Shown one piece after another: positions 49,112-57,585 of a stretch of 64,000 bases of DNA. A model generated the notes under the pieces. That model saw only the letters and a list, made by a program, of their open reading frames with translations. It had not been told where the DNA came from and did not search any database. The DNA is from Peribacillus frigoritolerans. GTDB lineage: Bacteria; Bacillota; Bacilli; Bacillales; DSM-1321. Position 1 is the stretch's first letter. Every line of letters starts with the position of its first letter. The stretch lies in contig NZ_CP158190.1 in the NCBI RefSeq assembly GCF_040250305.1, forward strand, positions 3,628,001 to 3,692,000, in the 5' to 3' direction. A program made the position numbers and the translations under genes.

Positions 49112-50065
49112 ATGTCTGAGGTTCAAAAACCCGTTTACGGAGGGCAGGCTGTTGTGGAAGGCGTCATGTTCGGCGGCAAACATCACACAGTCACTGCGGT
49201 ACGCCGCAAAGATTCGACGATTGTATATTATCATCTGCCTCGTGAATCGAAACCTGTCGTCAACAGCTTAAAAAGAGTACCGTTTCTACGGGGTATCGTA
49301 TCACTTGTTCAGTCAAGTGCCACCGGCTCGAAACATCTGAACTTTTCAACTGAACAGTATGAAGAAGAAGACGGGGAAAAGCAGGAAGAAAAGAAAAATG
49401 AAACGAAAGAATCTTCTAAAATGAGTGTATGGCTTGGAGTTGCCGTAATCGGCGTTCTTTCCTTCCTATTCGGGAAGCTGCTTTTCACTTTGATTCCAGT
49501 CTTTCTTGCTGAATTGACAAGACCCATCTTCAGCGGCCATATGGCCCAGGTTTTAATGGAAAGCTTGTTCAAATTGATATTATTGCTGGTATACATTTAC
49601 GTAGTATCCATGACGCCATTGATCAAGCGGGTCTTTCAGTATCACGGAGCAGAGCATAAAGTGATCAATTGCTTTGAAAGCGGAAAAGAATTGACCGTAG
49701 CAAATGTGCAGGCAAGTTCACGCCTTCATTATCGCTGTGGCAGCAGCTTTATTTTATTTACAGTCATTGTAGGCATGTTCGTCTATATGTTGGTTCCGAC
49801 CGATCCATTATGGCTCCGTGTCGTGGATCGCGTTTTGCTTATCCCCGTCGTGCTCGGCATAGCATTCGAAGTCTTGCAGTTGACTAACAAAGTAAGGGAT
49901 ATTCCCATCCTGCGCTACCTTGGCTATCCCGGTCTTTGGCTTCAATTATTGACAACCAAAGCCCCGACAGATGATCAAGTCGAAGTCGCATTAGCCTCAT
50001 TCCAAGAACTGTTAAGGATGGAAAAAGAGACCAAAAAAGGTTTGGAATCGGATGTAATTGTGTAA
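49112..50065 (+). CDS. yqhQ: DUF1385 membrane protein YqhQ
   Basis: This 317-residue protein begins PVYGGQAVVEGVMFGGKHH, the DUF1385 signature. A charged segment (Glu/Lys-rich, about 80-105) is followed by four to five transmembrane helices with the conserved FQYHGAEHKVINCFE and SRLHYRCGSSF. Function is not established. GGTTGG is a weak site before the ATG. It is followed by yqhP. Confidence 0.9.
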   Translation: MSEVQKPVYGGQAVVEGVMFGGKHHTVTAVRRKDSTIVYYHLPRESKPVVNSLKRVPFLRGIVSLVQSSATGSKHLNFSTEQYEEEDGEKQEEKKNETKESSKMSVWLGVAVIGVLSFLFGKLLFTLIPVFLAELTRPIFSGHMAQVLMESLFKLILLLVYIYVVSMTPLIKRVFQYHGAEHKVINCFESGKELTVANVQASSRLHYRCGSSFILFTVIVGMFVYMLVPTDPLWLRVVDRVLLIPVVLGIAFEVLQLTNKVRDIPILRYLGYPGLWLQLLTTKAPTDDQVEVALASFQELLRMEKETKKGLESDVIV

Positions 50066-50203
50066 AACATCTATACACATTTTGATTATGAAAAATCATA
50101 TACTAAACTAAGGGAATGACCTTCATTTTTTTCAAATATTTTACATGAAGAATGTTTAAAATAAGCTAAAAATGCTTATGATGCTCTTAAGGAGGTGTCT
50201 TTG

Positions 50204-50575
50204 TTGAAACGTTTCATATCTTTCATGATATACGGAATCATCGCCCTCGGAGTCCTCGGACTATTGAGCCGACTATTTAATGACCCGATTGGCTTTTTTA
50301 GAAACATTCTCATAATAGCCATTGTCGCAGGGATTATTTATATGATTTATACCGGATTAACAAAGGGAAAACCAGTTAAGAAAGAGCAGCAAGCATTTCG
50401 AAAGGCTGCCCGCCAATCGAAAAAAAGGCTAAAAAATCGAACTTCGAAAAAAGATAATGTGGCTAGCTTCTCTGCAGCAAAATCATCTAAGAAAATAAAA
50501 TGGAGAAAGAAAACGGATAGTCACTTAACCGTCATCGAAGGGAAAAAGAATAAAAAGAAAAATCGGGCTTCTTTT
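50204..50575 (+). CDS. yqhP: SA1362-family protein YqhP
   Basis: This is a small protein (about 124 residues) with two N-terminal transmembrane helices (about 5-22 and 31-48) and a very basic tail rich in Lys and Ser. AAGGAGG lies eight bases before a TTG at 50204, which I take as start; the GTG at 50195 is part of the site. It belongs to the conserved SA1362/YqhP family of unknown role; the basic tail could contact nucleic acid or membrane. A terminator overlaps its stop. Confidence 0.82.
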
Positions 50576-50590
50576 TAAGAGCCCGATTTT
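50560..50590. terminator. Bidirectional terminator between yqhP and yqhO
   Basis: AAATCGGGCTT and AAGAGCCCGATTT arms across the yqhP stop with A and T tracts; it serves both convergent genes. Confidence 0.88.
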
Positions 50591-50601
50591 TTTATTCATC
50601 A

Positions 50602-51483
50602 TCAATAAGTCCAATTTTTAAGGAATTCTTTCGTGCACTGTCTGCCCCGTTTCATCAATTCACCCTTTTGTTCATCATTCAGATTGAAATCCATTGCAGA
50701 AATTCCCTTCATCGGGATAAATACAATATTATGGACGTGTTTCTTGGAGATATATCGTGCATCATGGGAATCTTTCATCGTTTTGAATAGTGCGGAAAAT
50801 AATTCAACCGCATTATCCACCTCATGCGGTTTCCATATCTCATCGACACTCAGCCGCAAGCCTATGACCGGCCGTTCCTTCCTTACATGATCTGAATTGA
50901 ATAACCACATAGGAAAATTGCTTAAAACACCTCCATCAACAAAAAGTAACTTGCTTTTTCCGACATCGAGTTTGACTGGCTCAAAGAAATAAGGAATGCT
51001 ACAACTCATTCTTACTGCCTTTGCAACTGGAAAAGTGATCGGATCAATGCCATAGTTCGGTAGATCATCAGGCAGAACCACCAATTTCCCATTTGTGATG
51101 TCAGAGGTTATGATACGAAGGGATTTCGGTCGAACATCCTTAAAGGTGACTACATTCCTTTCGGCAAGTTTACTGGCAACCCAACCTTCCAATGCATCGC
51201 CTTTATAAAGGCCAAGTCTCCAGTATACAAGAAGCCATTTGGCAAGCGGGATAGGCAAAAGACCACGCCTTTTATCCAGCAGGCCGCTTAAATCTATATC
51301 AATAAATAGCTTTTCCATTTCTTTTCCGGTGTACCCAGCTGCCACGAAAGCTGCAATTATGGATCCTGCACTTGTACCGGCTGTCCGATGGAATACAAAT
51401 CCCCGTTCTTCTAATTCCTGCAGGGCTCCCACTAAACCATAGCCTTTAATCCCGCCTCCGGAAAAAACGCCGTCAATAATCAT
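50602..51483 (-). CDS. yqhO: Patatin-like phospholipase YqhO
   Basis: This Ser/Asp-dyad lipid acyl hydrolase has 293 residues. The oxyanion loop is GGGIKGYG, the nucleophile elbow GTSAGS and the catalytic Asp lies in VDGGVLSNFP. No signal peptide, so it is cytoplasmic or peripheral. Substrate is unknown. It is in the B. subtilis position upstream of yqhP, but mntR, its usual neighbour there, is absent. Confidence 0.88.
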   Translation of the reverse strand: MIIDGVFSGGGIKGYGLVGALQELEERGFVFHRTAGTSAGSIIAAFVAAGYTGKEMEKLFIDIDLSGLLDKRRGLLPIPLAKWLLVYWRLGLYKGDALEGWVASKLAERNVVTFKDVRPKSLRIITSDITNGKLVVLPDDLPNYGIDPITFPVAKAVRMSCSIPYFFEPVKLDVGKSKLLFVDGGVLSNFPMWLFNSDHVRKERPVIGLRLSVDEIWKPHEVDNAVELFSALFKTMKDSHDARYISKKHVHNIVFIPMKGISAMDFNLNDEQKGELMKRGRQCTKEFLKNWTY

Positions 51484-51567
51484 AGCTGCCCTCCCCTAAT
51501 CCGGTCTTTACATTTCTAAGCAGGATTAGAGGAATTTATGACAGTTTTAGATAGAAAATTGCCTTAA

Positions 51568-52593
51568 TCAGGTAAAATACTGAATTTCCGCTTTCGGGAA
51601 AAATTCCGCGATATACCCACGAATGGTCGTTTCCAGTTCTGCGGCTTCTTCGGTTTGATAAACATATTTACCAATGCCATATCGGCCCCATTTATATTTA
51701 CGCTTCGTTTCGTCCAGTTCCAATTTTGTTTTCGGGTAGTTTTTTTGAATCACTTTTTTTGCTGGACCAGTGAACCGATGCTGGATTAATTCAAAAGTCA
51801 AATCCGGTATATCCACCCCTTTTAACGCCTCACTCAATCGTTCGAATAATTCGTGATAGCCCTCCTTCCATGCTTCATGACGATATATTGGAGCTACGAT
51901 AAAACCCAGGGGATATCCGGCACCTGCCACTTTGCGTGCCGCTTCCATCCTTTCCTCGAAGCTCGAAGTGCCTGGCTCGAAATTCTTTATCACAAAACGC
52001 GAATTTATACTGAACCGAAATCTCGTTTTTCCATTATGTTCAGCATCCAACAGATGGTCGACATGATGAAATTTAGTTACGAACCTTAAAACCCCATATT
52101 CACTTTTTCCAAAATATTCTATGGCCCTTTTTAAAGAATGTGTCAAATGGTCAATTCCGACAATATCCGATGTACAGGCTGCCTCAAAACGGGTAATTTC
52201 CGGCTTTCTCTCATTTATATATTTTTCGGCTGCCTCGAAAATCTCGTCAAGATTCACATATGTCCTAATATATGGTTTCGATCCGAGTGTCGTCTGTAAA
52301 TAGCAATAGTGACAATGCCCCATACACCCTGTAGCAAGAGGGATGGCATATTCAGCAGATGGCTTTGAAGAATCGAATTTCAATGTTTTTCTTATTCCTA
52401 CCACAAGCGTCGATTTGGCGACACGATATTTTTGCAGATCATTTTCCCCAGGAAGATCCCTAATTTGGTTATGCGATGTGGTCTCACGGATTTCAATGTT
52501 CAAATCTTCGAATTTCTTTTTCAATTCCCGGCCAAGCGGGTATTCCAGTGCCCTGGGCTCGATATATACTAACTGTGGCATAAATGGTTTCAT
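51568..52593 (-). CDS. splB: Spore photoproduct lyase SplB
   Basis: This radical-SAM enzyme directly reverses the spore photoproduct during germination. About 341 residues. The [4Fe-4S] cysteines are Cys90, Cys94 and Cys97 (GCMGHCHYC), and the H-atom relay Cys is about residue 140 (FEAACTSDIVG). GGAG lies six bases before the ATG at 52593; the ATG at 52605 is the alternative. Neighbours are yqhO and a small orphan; in B. subtilis splB is elsewhere with splA, which I do not find here. Confidence 0.95.
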   Translation of the reverse strand: MKPFMPQLVYIEPRALEYPLGRELKKKFEDLNIEIRETTSHNQIRDLPGENDLQKYRVAKSTLVVGIRKTLKFDSSKPSAEYAIPLATGCMGHCHYCYLQTTLGSKPYIRTYVNLDEIFEAAEKYINERKPEITRFEAACTSDIVGIDHLTHSLKRAIEYFGKSEYGVLRFVTKFHHVDHLLDAEHNGKTRFRFSINSRFVIKNFEPGTSSFEERMEAARKVAGAGYPLGFIVAPIYRHEAWKEGYHELFERLSEALKGVDIPDLTFELIQHRFTGPAKKVIQKNYPKTKLELDETKRKYKWGRYGIGKYVYQTEEAAELETTIRGYIAEFFPKAEIQYFT

Positions 52594-52730
52594 TTCGATC
52601 TCCATTCTTTTTTCGATTTGTTCATACTTTCAATCGAACTACACAATCTAATTCATAAGGATAGTTTTTCTTTATTCTTTTATCCTCATGATTGTTTTTA
52701 CTTGGAAATTCAAAATGAAGGAGATGCGAT

Positions 52731-52916
52731 ATGGCTAATAAACGAGACTTCTTGACAAATGGAATGGGAAAACAAACGATCACCGTCCAAACAGATAATA
52801 AATTTCCAAATCCAAGGAATATACCTGGAGACTCGGTCGATGAATTTTCGGTATTGAAAGATGGCAACCAATATCTAGCCGAAAAGGAAATAGGGCAGCA
52901 AAATGAAAATGGTTGA
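52731..52916 (+). CDS. Small hydrophilic protein of unknown function
   Basis: 61 residues beginning MANKRDFLTNGMGKQTITVQ, polar throughout, with no transmembrane segment or cysteine. GAAGGAGA at good spacing before the ATG and a terminator about 10 bases after the stop show a real single-gene unit. It lies between splB and nrdJ, with opposite orientation. I do not recognise the family; small polar proteins of spore-formers are often forespore products, but no sporulation promoter was identified here. Confidence 0.75.
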   Translation: MANKRDFLTNGMGKQTITVQTDNKFPNPRNIPGDSVDEFSVLKDGNQYLAEKEIGQQNENG

Positions 52917-52923
52917 TTGAACG

Positions 52924-52961
52924 CAAAAAGAAGACCGAATTTACGATGATTCGGTCTTCTC
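52924..52961 (+). terminator. Terminator after the small orphan gene
   Basis: GAAGACCGAAT and ATTCGGTCTTC arms with an eight-base loop, about 10 bases past the stop at 52916. Confidence 0.85.
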
Positions 52962-53009
52962 TATTGGCATGTAATTGAACAGACTGTCAATAACAACTTT
53001 TTAGACACT

Positions 53010-53049
53010 AAAAAAGCCGTTAAGATAGCTTTGCAGCATACTTAACGAC
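53010..53049 (-). terminator. Terminator after nrdJ
   Basis: GTCGTTAAG and CTTAACGGC arms, with CTTTTTTAG following on the minus strand, 16 bases past the nrdJ stop. Confidence 0.85.
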
Positions 53050-53064
53050 TTCCCTTACATCAGC

Positions 53065-55635
53065 TTATAGCCCACATTTTAATTGTGCTCCGCAATTCGT
53101 GCAAGTATTGCATCCGCCCATTTCCTGGACTTCGCCTTTACGGCACACCGGGCAAGTGTTGCCCACTTCCGACCCAATCGTAACGTTAGTCGAACGCAGT
53201 TCATTTATCGTATCGACCAATACGACTTTTTTCTTTACTTCCACATCTGTCAATTCATCCATTTCAAGCTGCTCGTCCATTTGGTTTTCTTCCGCTTTGA
53301 GCGTAAGAACCTGACTGTCACGGCTGCCATCCACATATACAGTACCGCCTTTTGCTCCGCCTTTGTATAGACGTTCATATACTTTTTCAACTTGTTCGAC
53401 AGTATATCCTTTTGGAGCATTTACCGTTTTACTGATCGAGCTGTCAATCCAGCGTTGAATGATGCATTGAACATCAGCATGTGCTTCTGGAGCTAATTCC
53501 ATAGCGGAAATAAACCATTTTGGAAGCTTTTCTGTATCGGCTTCTGGATGACGGTCCAAGTATTCCTGTACAATGTCTGCCTTAACTTCAATGAATTTAC
53601 CAAGACGGCCGCTGCGGAAATACGTGAAGGAGAAATATGGTTCAAGACCTGTTGATACCCCAACCATCGTTCCTGTGCTTCCTGTAGGAGCCACTGTCAA
53701 TAAATGAGAGTTGCGGATGCCATGTGCAGCAACACTTTCCCTGATATCTTCAGGCATTTTTTCCATAAATCCGGTTTGTGTGAAACGTGTTCTAAGCTCA
53801 TCGGTTTCTTTGTCCGTTGACCCGATCAGGAACGGGAAACTGCCTTTTTCTTTAGCAAGCTCCACAGAAGCCCTGTAAGCTGTCGTCGCAATCGTTTCAA
53901 ACACCTTGTCAACCAGGATATTTCCTTCTTCAGAGCCATATTCCGTCTCACAGTAGATCAAAAGGTCATGCAGACCCATCACACCAAGTCCAACCCGTCG
54001 CTCGCCCAGTGCCTGTTTTTTGTTTTCATCCAAGAAATAAGGAGTTGCGTCAATGACATTGTCCTGCATACGCACACCGACTTCGACAGTCTGCTTAAGT
54101 TTCTCGAAATTAACCGTTTTGCTTTCTTTATCAGCCATTTCAGCCAGATTGACTGCCGCAAGGTTACATACTGAATATGGGGCCAATGGCTGTTCTCCAC
54201 AAGGGTTCGTCGCTACGACCTGTTGACCGTATGCTTTGGCATTCGTCATTTCATTAGCATTATCGATAAAGAAAATACCTGGTTCAGCAGAATATGTTGC
54301 ACAAATGTTTATTAAATTCCAAAGCTCTTTAGCTCGAATTTTACGGTAAACACGGACTTTGTGACCCATTTTCTCCCATTCGCGAACATCACCGACATTA
54401 TGCCATTCTTCATTGTAAATGGCCATTTCTTCGGCATTATAGCTTTCAACATCAGGAAAACGCAATTCGTATTCCGCATCTTGTTCCGCCGCTTCCATGA
54501 ATTCCTTAGTCAGGCAAATCGAGATGTTGGCTCCAGTCAGAAAATCAGAATTATGGACACTGTAAGTTCCCCCTGTGCGGAGCTTTTCTTCTGCATCCCT
54601 AATGATTTTCTCGCTAAATCCTCCTTGGCCAGGAATCTCCTTATAGTTGATGATCCCTTGATACATAGCCGTTTCCTGTTCCGTGTGCGGCGTGAATTTC
54701 AATTTATCCGTCGCATATTTCTTGATGGCTTCATCTTTAGTATTTTCCACTAGGTAACGTAGAATCCTTGGGTTTTGCATTTTAGAAATGATGAACTCTG
54801 CAATATCAGGATGCCAATCAGCAAGCATGATCATTTGCGCGCCCCGTCTGCTACCGCCCTGTTCAACAAGATGCGTCAGTTTGGCAATATCGTCAAGCCA
54901 TGAGACTGAACCGGAGGATTTTCCATTTACCCCTTTTGCCAGAGTGTTTCTTGGACGCAGTGTCGACCCGTTCGTTCCCACTCCGCCGCCGCGGCTCATG
55001 ATTTCCATCACTTGTTTCCTATGTTCTGAAATCCCTTCACGTGAATCCGGTACGAATGGCATTACATAGCAGTTGAAATAAGTAACATCCGTATTGGAAC
55101 CCGCACCGTATAATACTCGGCCTGCCGGGACAAAATTAAGGTTCTTTAATTCTTCATAGAATTTATTGAACCATTCCGTTCTCTTTTCTTCCGTGGTTTC
55201 CACTGATGCTAATCCCGTTGCATTACGTTTCGCAATTTGTTCATAGTATATTTCAAGCGGCTTTTCGATTATATCCAACGGACGGTTTACAATTCCCGTC
55301 TCCACTTCTTCTGGATTATCCAATACGCCACGGAATTCTTCATCCACCAATACCTTGGCTTTTTTGGTTTCCCAATCAATTTCAACGATGTAGCCGAGAC
55401 CCCTTGCCGGGAATTTCGGATCTTCCTTAATCGTCAACACGACGAAATCGCCTGCCGAGAGTGTGATTTTTTCAGTATCCTTAAAAGAATAGCGGTCAAG
55501 CATGACTAGACGGGACACTCCCTTATGCGCCATTTTCATATCAGCAGTTACAGGGTGAACCTGGGGAAATAAAGAAATATCCTTATTCAACCTTTCTAGA
55601 TCAACCTTTAAAGCTTCTTTTATTACAACCGACAT
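53065..55635 (-). CDS. nrdJ: Class II (B12-dependent) ribonucleotide reductase NrdJ
   Basis: It reduces ribonucleotides to deoxyribonucleotides with adenosylcobalamin and needs no oxygen or partner subunit. The 856 residues include the N-terminal GAGSNTDVTYFNCYVMPF, the RGGGVGTNGSTLRPRNT loop, the radical-site segment NPCGEQPLAPYSVCNLAAVN and a C-terminal Cys-rich tail (CPVCRKGEV then CNTCTNCGAQLKCGL) for re-reduction and zinc. AAAGGAGAG precedes the ATG. Two NrdR boxes lie upstream. With mutAB it makes a second cobalamin-dependent function in the window. Confidence 0.95.
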   Translation of the reverse strand: MSVVIKEALKVDLERLNKDISLFPQVHPVTADMKMAHKGVSRLVMLDRYSFKDTEKITLSAGDFVVLTIKEDPKFPARGLGYIVEIDWETKKAKVLVDEEFRGVLDNPEEVETGIVNRPLDIIEKPLEIYYEQIAKRNATGLASVETTEEKRTEWFNKFYEELKNLNFVPAGRVLYGAGSNTDVTYFNCYVMPFVPDSREGISEHRKQVMEIMSRGGGVGTNGSTLRPRNTLAKGVNGKSSGSVSWLDDIAKLTHLVEQGGSRRGAQMIMLADWHPDIAEFIISKMQNPRILRYLVENTKDEAIKKYATDKLKFTPHTEQETAMYQGIINYKEIPGQGGFSEKIIRDAEEKLRTGGTYSVHNSDFLTGANISICLTKEFMEAAEQDAEYELRFPDVESYNAEEMAIYNEEWHNVGDVREWEKMGHKVRVYRKIRAKELWNLINICATYSAEPGIFFIDNANEMTNAKAYGQQVVATNPCGEQPLAPYSVCNLAAVNLAEMADKESKTVNFEKLKQTVEVGVRMQDNVIDATPYFLDENKKQALGERRVGLGVMGLHDLLIYCETEYGSEEGNILVDKVFETIATTAYRASVELAKEKGSFPFLIGSTDKETDELRTRFTQTGFMEKMPEDIRESVAAHGIRNSHLLTVAPTGSTGTMVGVSTGLEPYFSFTYFRSGRLGKFIEVKADIVQEYLDRHPEADTEKLPKWFISAMELAPEAHADVQCIIQRWIDSSISKTVNAPKGYTVEQVEKVYERLYKGGAKGGTVYVDGSRDSQVLTLKAEENQMDEQLEMDELTDVEVKKKVVLVDTINELRSTNVTIGSEVGNTCPVCRKGEVQEMGGCNTCTNCGAQLKCGL

Positions 55636-55753
55636 AATTCCCTCTCCTTTATATGTTTCAAGATCCGTTCTTGCTGCCGCAAAAATCCTTATGTAACCTT
55701 ACATGTCCGTTTCGCTTAACAAGTACCCTAAATTTATCATAGCGAAACTCAAA

Positions 55754-55769
55754 AATCAACATATAGTGT
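55754..55769. promoter_or_regulatory. NrdR box 1 upstream of nrdJ
   Basis: AATCAACATATAGTGT matches the NrdR box (acaCwAtATaTwGtgt) at 13 of 16 positions by eye. Confidence 0.75.
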
Positions 55770-55786
55770 CGCATTAAATATTTCAA

Positions 55787-55802
55787 CCACTATATATTGT
55801 GT
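55787..55802. promoter_or_regulatory. NrdR box 2 upstream of nrdJ
   Basis: CCACTATATATTGTGT matches the same box at 15 of 16 positions. The two centres are 33 bp apart, three helical turns, the usual spacing for the paired NrdR repressor sites. Confidence 0.82.
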
Positions 55803-56023
55803 TTGTTTTGAATAACTTTTTATTTTGTCAAACGATAAATCAATTAATATAGTTAGCAAAAGGGAGGAAAATGTCGATTTACAATAAATTTTCATCAGAT
55901 TTCAATTAATTTGGACCTTGCTTTTTCCCCATCCCTTTTAGGGCTTATCCCTGCAAGGGATGTGTTATTTGGTCAAACAAATCTGAAAAAACTTTTTTAT
56001 TATCCACTCTGATTATGCTTCCT
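55803..56023. other. Intergenic region between nrdJ and lipM
   Basis: AT-rich stretch with one hairpin around ATCCCTT/AAGGGAT (55931-55961), which lacks a T-run. I looked for a B12 riboswitch and saw none. A 12-codon frame with GGGAGG before an ATG at 55871 (MSIYNKFSSDFN) is too short to support. Confidence 0.4.
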
Positions 56024-56860
56024 CTATCTCATGAAATTCCATTCATCGCTTTCATATTTGCTTTCTGCAATGGCCTTCACTTCCAGCAATTGCTGTTCAG
56101 TGAGGACATATGGCTCTAAATCGATCGAAAGTCCTTCGGCAAAACCTTTTTCAAAAGCTTCTTTCGCTTCAGGGATGGTAATCTTTCTCCCGGCAATGTC
56201 ATTTATGGCCACAGCTTTATTTTTTAGGTTTTTTTGCATTCTCTCTTTAACCCTGTCATTTGAGAATTTAAATACGCTAAAGAGCTTATCATCATCAAGT
56301 TCAAGCAAAATGGAACCGTGCTGAAGGATGACGCCTTTTTGCCTGGTTTGAGCGCTGCCAGCGACCTTCCTGCCCTCAACGACCAGTTCATACCAGCTTG
56401 GAGCATCAAAGCAGACGGAAGACCTGGGCGTTTTTAAAGCCGCTTTTTCCTGATCGGTTCTAGGCACGGCAAAATAAGCATCCAATCCAAGATTCCTGAA
56501 CCCCATTAATATTCCTTCAGAAATGACACGATATGCTTCAGTAACGGTAGTTGGCATTCCTGGATAGGATTCTGGAACGATTACGCTATAAGTCAATTCA
56601 TGCTCGTGCAGTACAGCTCGTCCTCCTGTCGGTCTGCGAACAAAACCAAGGCCCTGCCTTTTGACCTCTTCCATATCAATTTCCTTTTCTGCCTTTTGAA
56701 AATAACCGATCGACAATGTCGCTGGATCCCAGCCGTAAAAGCGTATGATTGGCGGAATTTCCCCTTTGCTTTGCCAGTTTAACAGCGCTTCGTCCAGCGC
56801 CATATTAAAAGCCGGTGAACAATACCCCGAATCTATAAAACCCCATTTTTCTTTAGCCAT
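56024..56860 (-). CDS. lipM: Octanoyltransferase LipM (YqhM)
   Basis: It transfers octanoate from acyl carrier protein to the glycine-cleavage H protein, the start of lipoate synthesis in Bacillus. The 278 residues have the lipoate-ligase-like fold with [19 protein letters not shown] and the nucleophile Cys segment [19 protein letters not shown] is close before the ATG at 56860; about 50 more codons upstream are open but lack homology. Location beside the gcv operon and in the window with the lipoyl-E2 gene fits the role. Confidence 0.92.
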   Translation of the reverse strand: MAKEKWGFIDSGYCSPAFNMALDEALLNWQSKGEIPPIIRFYGWDPATLSIGYFQKAEKEIDMEEVKRQGLGFVRRPTGGRAVLHEHELTYSVIVPESYPGMPTTVTEAYRVISEGILMGFRNLGLDAYFAVPRTDQEKAALKTPRSSVCFDAPSWYELVVEGRKVAGSAQTRQKGVILQHGSILLELDDDKLFSVFKFSNDRVKERMQKNLKNKAVAINDIAGRKITIPEAKEAFEKGFAEGLSIDLEPYVLTEQQLLEVKAIAESKYESDEWNFMR

Positions 56861-57062
56861 CCTTACCCCTCGTTTCGATAAACTGTTTTTCAATACCCCA
56901 CAAAAACTCACATGTAGTAGTTTAACAGACTTTAACACTCTAAAAAAGAAAGTGCTATCAAGTCGATGAAGAATTTGATGAAAATTCTTTTTGATTATTG
57001 GGTAAAGCAATTATATAATAAAGATTGTCTGTATTCGTTAAGGTAGAAGGGAGTTTTTATGT

Positions 57063-57446
57063 TTGGAAATATTATATACACTGCTCATCATCTTAGGAGT
57101 GGTTATTGCGTATTCACTTTTTAATTGGTACCGCCAGCGTAAAATCGTTAAAACACTAACACAGGACGAATTTATCGCTAACTACAGAAAAGTGCAGCTA
57201 ATCGATGTGCGGGAACCGAATGATTTCGATAATGGTCATATCTTAGGCGCAAGAAACATCCCTATGACTCAAATGAAAACACGCTTGGTCGAAATTAGGC
57301 CGGACAAGCCTGTATATTTGTACGCTCAAAGCGAAATCATCAGCGGCAGAGCTGCAGCCATGCTATACAAAAAGGGCTACAGGGAACTTTTTCACCTAAA
57401 GGGCGGTTTCAAAATGTGGACCGGGAAAATCAAAGCAAAGAAATAA
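57063..57446 (+). CDS. yqhL: Rhodanese-domain protein YqhL without the catalytic cysteine
   Basis: This 127-residue protein has an N-terminal transmembrane helix (about 3-20) and a rhodanese domain (LIDVREPNDFDNGHILGARNIP, GYRELFHLKGGFKMW). The active-site loop reads VYLYAQSEIISGRAA: the position where rhodaneses have Cys is Ala, so sulfur transfer is unlikely. Start is TTG with GAAGGGAG nine bases upstream; a nearby ATG is in another frame. It is followed by its own terminator. It could act as a binding module, or the substitution may be a local feature. Confidence 0.88.
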   Translation: MEILYTLLIILGVVIAYSLFNWYRQRKIVKTLTQDEFIANYRKVQLIDVREPNDFDNGHILGARNIPMTQMKTRLVEIRPDKPVYLYAQSEIISGRAAAMLYKKGYRELFHLKGGFKMWTGKIKAKK

Positions 57447-57474
57447 GACCCCATCTCCGCATGGGCTCTTTTTA
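57447..57474 (+). terminator. Terminator after yqhL
   Basis: ACCCCAT and ATGGGCT arms followed by CTTTTTAA, just past the yqhL stop. Confidence 0.8.
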
Positions 57475-57539
57475 ATTTAATAGCTCAAGGAAAAGAAAGT
57501 TAACTGTTGGACTTTAATGAAATCTTACATAAACATGAA

Positions 57540-57569
57540 AAATCCCCGCCGGCAGGCAGGGATTTTTTT
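57540..57569 (-). terminator. Terminator of the gcv operon
   Basis: AATCCCTGC and GCGGGGATT arms with TTTTTC on the minus strand, just beyond the gcvPB stop. Confidence 0.85.
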
Positions 57570-57585
57570 CGTATAAGCTATCAAT

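Noticed and set aside
55871..55910. 12-codon frame MSIYNKFSSDFN with GGGAGG upstream
   Set aside because: Too short, in AT-rich sequence, with no terminator or homologue; the site-like sequence can arise by chance.
55803..56023. Cobalamin riboswitch before nrdJ
   Set aside because: No B12-box-like sequence or large multi-stem leader could be recognised in this interval.
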